From positions 1-9,105 of the forward strand of contig JALSPT010000177.1 of NCBI GenBank assembly GCA_026985785.1: DNA of 9,105 nucleotides, written 5' to 3'. The first letter of the stretch is position 1. Each line of letters opens with the position of its first letter. Origin of the DNA: Anaerolineales bacterium. Its GTDB lineage: Bacteria; Chloroflexota; Anaerolineae; Anaerolineales; DRMV01. Under the pieces are notes generated by a model that saw only the letters and a list, made by a program, of their open reading frames with translations, was not told the origin of the DNA and did no database searches. Of the stretch, positions 6,929 through 9,105 are shown piece after piece. A program made the position numbers and the translations under genes.

Positions 6929-8509
6929 ATGAAGATTTCGCGCGTGACCGAAATGCGAAAACTTGACCGTGCTGCAATCGAGAAATACGGCATTCCGGGC
7001 ATCATCTTGATGGAAAACGCAGGCGAAGCGGCGTATTTTGTCATTCTTCAGCAATTTGGGGTGGCGAGCAAACGTTTTGTGGTGGTGTGCGGCGGTGGAC
7101 ATAACGGCGGCGATGGCCTGGTGGTGGCGCGCAAATTGTATTCCACAGGTGCTGCTGTGCAGGTGCTGTGCCTGGGAGAGCCGCAAAAATTTGACGAGAC
7201 GGTGCGTTTTCATTACGAGATGATACAGCGAATGGGGGTGCCGTTCGAGGTCGTTGGGGAGGACCTGTCGGCTTTGCGCACGGCGTTGGCGGAAGCCGAC
7301 GTGGTGGTCGATGCGCTCTTTGGTACGGGGTTGAGCCGCCCGGTGAAGGGACGCTATGCCGAGGCGATCCGTTTGATCAATGCAGCCGGTAAGCCGGTGT
7401 TGAGCCTGGACATCCCTTCCGGCGTCGCTGGCGATACGGGGGAGGTGTTAGGCGTGGCCGTCCAGGCTACGGCGACCATCACCTTTGGGTTGCCCAAAAT
7501 CGGCAATATGCTTTATCCGGGGTTTGCCTTGGGCGGCAAGTTGTTCGTGACGCACATTTCTTTCCCGCCTGCGCTTTATCAGCACGATGACCTGAAGTTG
7601 GCGCTCAATTTGCCTTTACCTTTGCCGCCGCGCCCACGCACCGGCCACAAGGGCACTTTTGGCAAGGGCCTGTTCATCGCGGGGGCGGCGCGTTACCTCG
7701 GAGCGCCTTATTTCGCCGCGATGGCGTTTTTGCGGGCTGGGGGCGGGTTGGCCTACCTGGCAACGCCGGAGGTGGTGGTGCGCACCGTGGCGGCCCGAGG
7801 AGGCGAGGTCGTTTTCTTGCCGCAGCCTGCCACAGCGGAAGGTAGTTTGAGCATGGCCGCGTTGGATGGCCTGCTGGAGGCTGCCGAGGCGATGGATTTC
7901 GTCGTCTTGGGACCGGGGCTTTCGTTGACGCCGGAGACCCAACGACTGGTGCGGGCGCTGACGCCGCGGCTCGACAAGCCCTTGCTGGTGGATGGGGATG
8001 GCCTAACGGCGCTGGCCGAACATCCCGATGTGGTGCAAAAGCGTACTGCGCCCACCGTGCTCACGCCGCACCCGGGTGAGATGGCGCGCCTCGTGGGGCG
8101 CTCGGTGGGTGAAGTGCAGGCGCGGCGGGTGGATGTGTTGCAGGCGACCGCGGAGAGATGGGGAGCGGTGATTGTGCTCAAGGGAGCGCATTCGCTCGTG
8201 GGCTATCCGGACGGGCGGGTGTTCGTCAACCTGAGCGGCAACCCCGGCATGGGCACCGGTGGTAGCGGCGACGTCTTGACCGGTGTGATCGCTGCCATGC
8301 ACACGGCGCATCGCTTTGCCGTGCCGGAGGCGGCGCGCATGGGCGTTTTCGTGCATGGCCTGGCGGGCGATCTGGCTGCCGAAGCATTGGGCGAAGACGG
8401 CATGGTGGCAGGAGACATTCTGGGGCATCTGCCGGCGGCTGTGCAGCGGTTACGCCGCGAGGGGGCACGTTGGGCGGCAACGGCCTACGAGCAGGTGACA
8501 GTGGTGTGA
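6929..8509 (+). CDS. nnr: Bifunctional NAD(P)H-hydrate epimerase / ADP- or ATP-dependent NAD(P)H-hydrate dehydratase
   Basis: A 526-residue metabolite-repair enzyme. It epimerises R-NAD(P)HX and dehydrates S-NAD(P)HX back to NAD(P)H at the cost of a nucleotide phosphate. Epimerase (YjeF_N) half, residues about 1-215: the motif GGGHNGGDGLVVAR (55-68), VVDALFGTGLSRPV (126-139) and LDIPSG (160-165). Dehydratase (YjeF_C, ribokinase-like fold) half, residues about 235-515: HKGTFGKGLFIAG (240-252), VLGPGL (326-331), LTPHPGEMARL (378-388), LKGAHSLV (417-424), and the nucleotide-binding and catalytic segment GNPGMGTGGSGDVLTG (437-452) with Asp448. Length and domain order match the bacterial fused Nnr proteins. 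ATG 6929 is chosen because GGAGG (6919-6923) lies 5 nt upstream; an in-frame GTG at 6917 would overlap that site. The gene is transcribed divergently from the signalling operon and convergently to rpiB. Confidence 0.97.
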   Translation: MKISRVTEMRKLDRAAIEKYGIPGIILMENAGEAAYFVILQQFGVASKRFVVVCGGGHNGGDGLVVARKLYSTGAAVQVLCLGEPQKFDETVRFHYEMIQRMGVPFEVVGEDLSALRTALAEADVVVDALFGTGLSRPVKGRYAEAIRLINAAGKPVLSLDIPSGVAGDTGEVLGVAVQATATITFGLPKIGNMLYPGFALGGKLFVTHISFPPALYQHDDLKLALNLPLPLPPRPRTGHKGTFGKGLFIAGAARYLGAPYFAAMAFLRAGGGLAYLATPEVVVRTVAARGGEVVFLPQPATAEGSLSMAALDGLLEAAEAMDFVVLGPGLSLTPETQRLVRALTPRLDKPLLVDGDGLTALAEHPDVVQKRTAPTVLTPHPGEMARLVGRSVGEVQARRVDVLQATAERWGAVIVLKGAHSLVGYPDGRVFVNLSGNPGMGTGGSGDVLTGVIAAMHTAHRFAVPEAARMGVFVHGLAGDLAAEALGEDGMVAGDILGHLPAAVQRLRREGARWAATAYEQVTVV

Positions 8510-8510
8510 A

Positions 8511-8555
8511 AGGGCGGCAGCCCCCTTTGGTGAAGCGAAGGGGGGCTGCCGCTTT
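8511..8555 (+). terminator. GC-rich hairpin terminator behind nnr (possibly two-way)
   Basis: GCGGCAGCCCCC (8514-8525) pairs perfectly with GGGGGCTGCCGC (8541-8552). The stem extends inward by a G-U and two A-T pairs (8526-8528 with 8538-8540) and outward by two wobble pairs and one A-T pair. The loop is about 9 nt. It starts right after the nnr stop at 8509. The T-tract is poor on both strands (only CTTT follows on plus), so it is not a textbook intrinsic terminator, although position and stem strength support the role. Confidence 0.6.
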
Positions 8556-8563
8556 GGGGTAAA
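8553..8563 (+). repeat. Inverted repeat, left arm (11 bp, perfect)
   Basis: TTTGGGGTAAA here is the exact reverse complement of TTTACCCCAAA at 8635-8645. The arms lie 71 nt apart and bracket the rest of the nnr-rpiB gap. Confidence 0.7.
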
Positions 8564-8577
8564 GAAGAAACATCTGC

Positions 8578-8602
8578 TTCGTATAGCCGTATTCGTATAG
8601 CC
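8578..8602 (+). repeat. Short tandem repeat, 11-bp unit at a 14-bp period
   Basis: TTCGTATAGCC occurs at 8578-8588 and again at 8592-8602, separated by GTA. It is noncoding and lies between the convergent genes nnr and rpiB. Function unknown, possibly a slippage product. Confidence 0.65.
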
Positions 8603-8634
8603 ACAAAAGGCTTGGTGGGCAGGGAGCGCCATTG

Positions 8635-8645
8635 TTTACCCCAAA
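8635..8645 (-). repeat. Inverted repeat, right arm (11 bp, perfect)
   Basis: Partner of 8553-8563. It covers the last codons and the TAA stop of rpiB (8636-8638), so the match is partly constrained by coding sequence. Confidence 0.7.
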
Positions 8646-9088
8646 CACCTCTGCTCCAGCCGTTTGACCTTCTCCCGGCGTCGCGCGTGGCGCTCCGAGC
8701 CGCCCGGTTGGGCGTGTAGGAAAGCGGTCACGATTTCCTTGGCCAGTTCGCTGCCGATGATGCGCCCCCCCATGCAGAGGACGTTCATCCCATCGTGCTC
8801 TACCCCTTGATGGGCGGAGTAGGTGTCGTGACACACCGAGGCGTAGATGCCGCGCATTTTGTTGGCGGCCATGCTCATCCCCACGCCGGAGCCGCACATG
8901 AGAATGCCGCGCGCGGCGCGTCCCTGTTGCACGGCCTCGCCCACCGCCCTCGCATAGTCGGGGAAATCGACCGAAGCAAGGCCGTCGGTGCCAAAATCCA
9001 GCACCTCGTGGCCGGCGGCTTTGATGGCTTCGATGACGGCCTCTTTCAACGGGAAGCCGCCGTGGTCGCAACCAATGGCGATTTTCAT
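8636..9088 (-). CDS. rpiB: Ribose-5-phosphate isomerase B
   Basis: A 150-residue enzyme of the RpiB/LacA/LacB family, which interconverts ribulose 5-phosphate and ribose 5-phosphate in the pentose phosphate pathway in the cytoplasm. Family motifs are intact: CDHGG (7-11), DFPDYA (41-46), the phosphate-binding and catalytic loop GILMCGSGVGMSMAANK (61-77), CHDTYSA (86-92), EHDGMNVLCMGGR (97-109) and the basic C-terminal region with SERHARR (131-137). Cys65 occupies the position of the catalytic base of E. coli-type RpiB (the mycobacterial type uses Glu instead). Length is usual for the family. LacA/LacB galactose-6-phosphate isomerase subunits are related, but they come as a pair in lac operons and no such neighbour is seen. 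The start ATG 9088 has GAGGTG 4 nt upstream. The gene converges on nnr; what lies upstream is outside the window. Confidence 0.96.
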   Translation of the reverse strand: MKIAIGCDHGGFPLKEAVIEAIKAAGHEVLDFGTDGLASVDFPDYARAVGEAVQQGRAARGILMCGSGVGMSMAANKMRGIYASVCHDTYSAHQGVEHDGMNVLCMGGRIIGSELAKEIVTAFLHAQPGGSERHARRREKVKRLEQRCLG

Positions 9089-9092
9089 GGTT

Positions 9093-9098
9093 CACCTC
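9093..9098 (-). promoter_or_regulatory. Ribosome binding site of rpiB
   Basis: On the minus strand GAGGTG is followed by AACC and ATG 9088. No promoter can be judged, because only 17 nt upstream of the start are in the window. Confidence 0.7.
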
Positions 9099-9105
9099 GT
9101 TGCTT

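Noticed and set aside
8226..9095. Minus-strand open frame (289 codons) covering rpiB in another frame
   Set aside because: The overlapping rpiB frame is unmistakable, and the alternative reads through the hairpin region and the nnr 3' end with low-complexity Arg/Pro-rich sequence.
1..9105. CRISPR array, insertion sequence, tRNA/rRNA or toxin-antitoxin pair
   Set aside because: No spaced repeat series, transposase motif, cloverleaf or small paired genes were seen; nearly all the sequence is accounted for by the six coding genes.

Overview
The window looks like a chromosomal segment of a free-living, moderately GC-rich bacterium. The style of the genes (multi-GAF soluble sensor kinases, a response regulator with a long linker, a fused Nnr protein) resembles Chloroflexota of the Anaerolineae/Ardenticatenia type. 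That placement is inference from style only; there is no rRNA or marker gene to prove it. No mobile element, CRISPR array, tRNA or rRNA was seen.

Layout. (1) Positions 1-1247, plus strand: the C-terminal part of a DMT/EamA transporter that runs off the left edge, followed 30 nt later by a small PAP2-superfamily membrane protein. (2) Positions 1321-6782, minus strand: a compact three-gene signalling operon. In transcription order it holds a 1011-residue soluble histidine kinase with several GAF domains, a 555-residue protein with a receiver domain fused in front of a GAF domain and a second histidine kinase, and a 264-residue receiver/winged-helix response regulator. The first two genes overlap by 38 bp and the last two are 1 nt apart, so translational coupling is likely. 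(3) Positions 6783-6928: a divergent intergenic region with one clear sigma70-type promoter per strand. The promoter of the kinase operon leaves a leader of only about 11 nt. (4) Positions 6929-8509, plus strand: a bifunctional NAD(P)HX epimerase/dehydratase (nnr). (5) Positions 8510-8635: a convergent intergenic region with a strong GC-rich hairpin, a perfect 11-bp inverted repeat and a short tandem repeat. (6) Positions 8636-9088, minus strand: ribose-5-phosphate isomerase B (rpiB), complete, with its ribosome binding site near the right edge.

How the genes work together. The three signalling genes plausibly form one cytoplasmic pathway. No transmembrane segment is apparent in either kinase, so the signals would be internal. 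The receiver domain at the front of the second kinase is a natural target for the first kinase, and the DNA-binding regulator is the natural final target. Nnr (repair of damaged NAD(P)H) and RpiB (pentose phosphate pathway) are housekeeping enzymes with no obvious link to the signalling genes apart from the shared divergent promoter region. The signalling operon is the most interesting system here, but its individual domains are all familiar.
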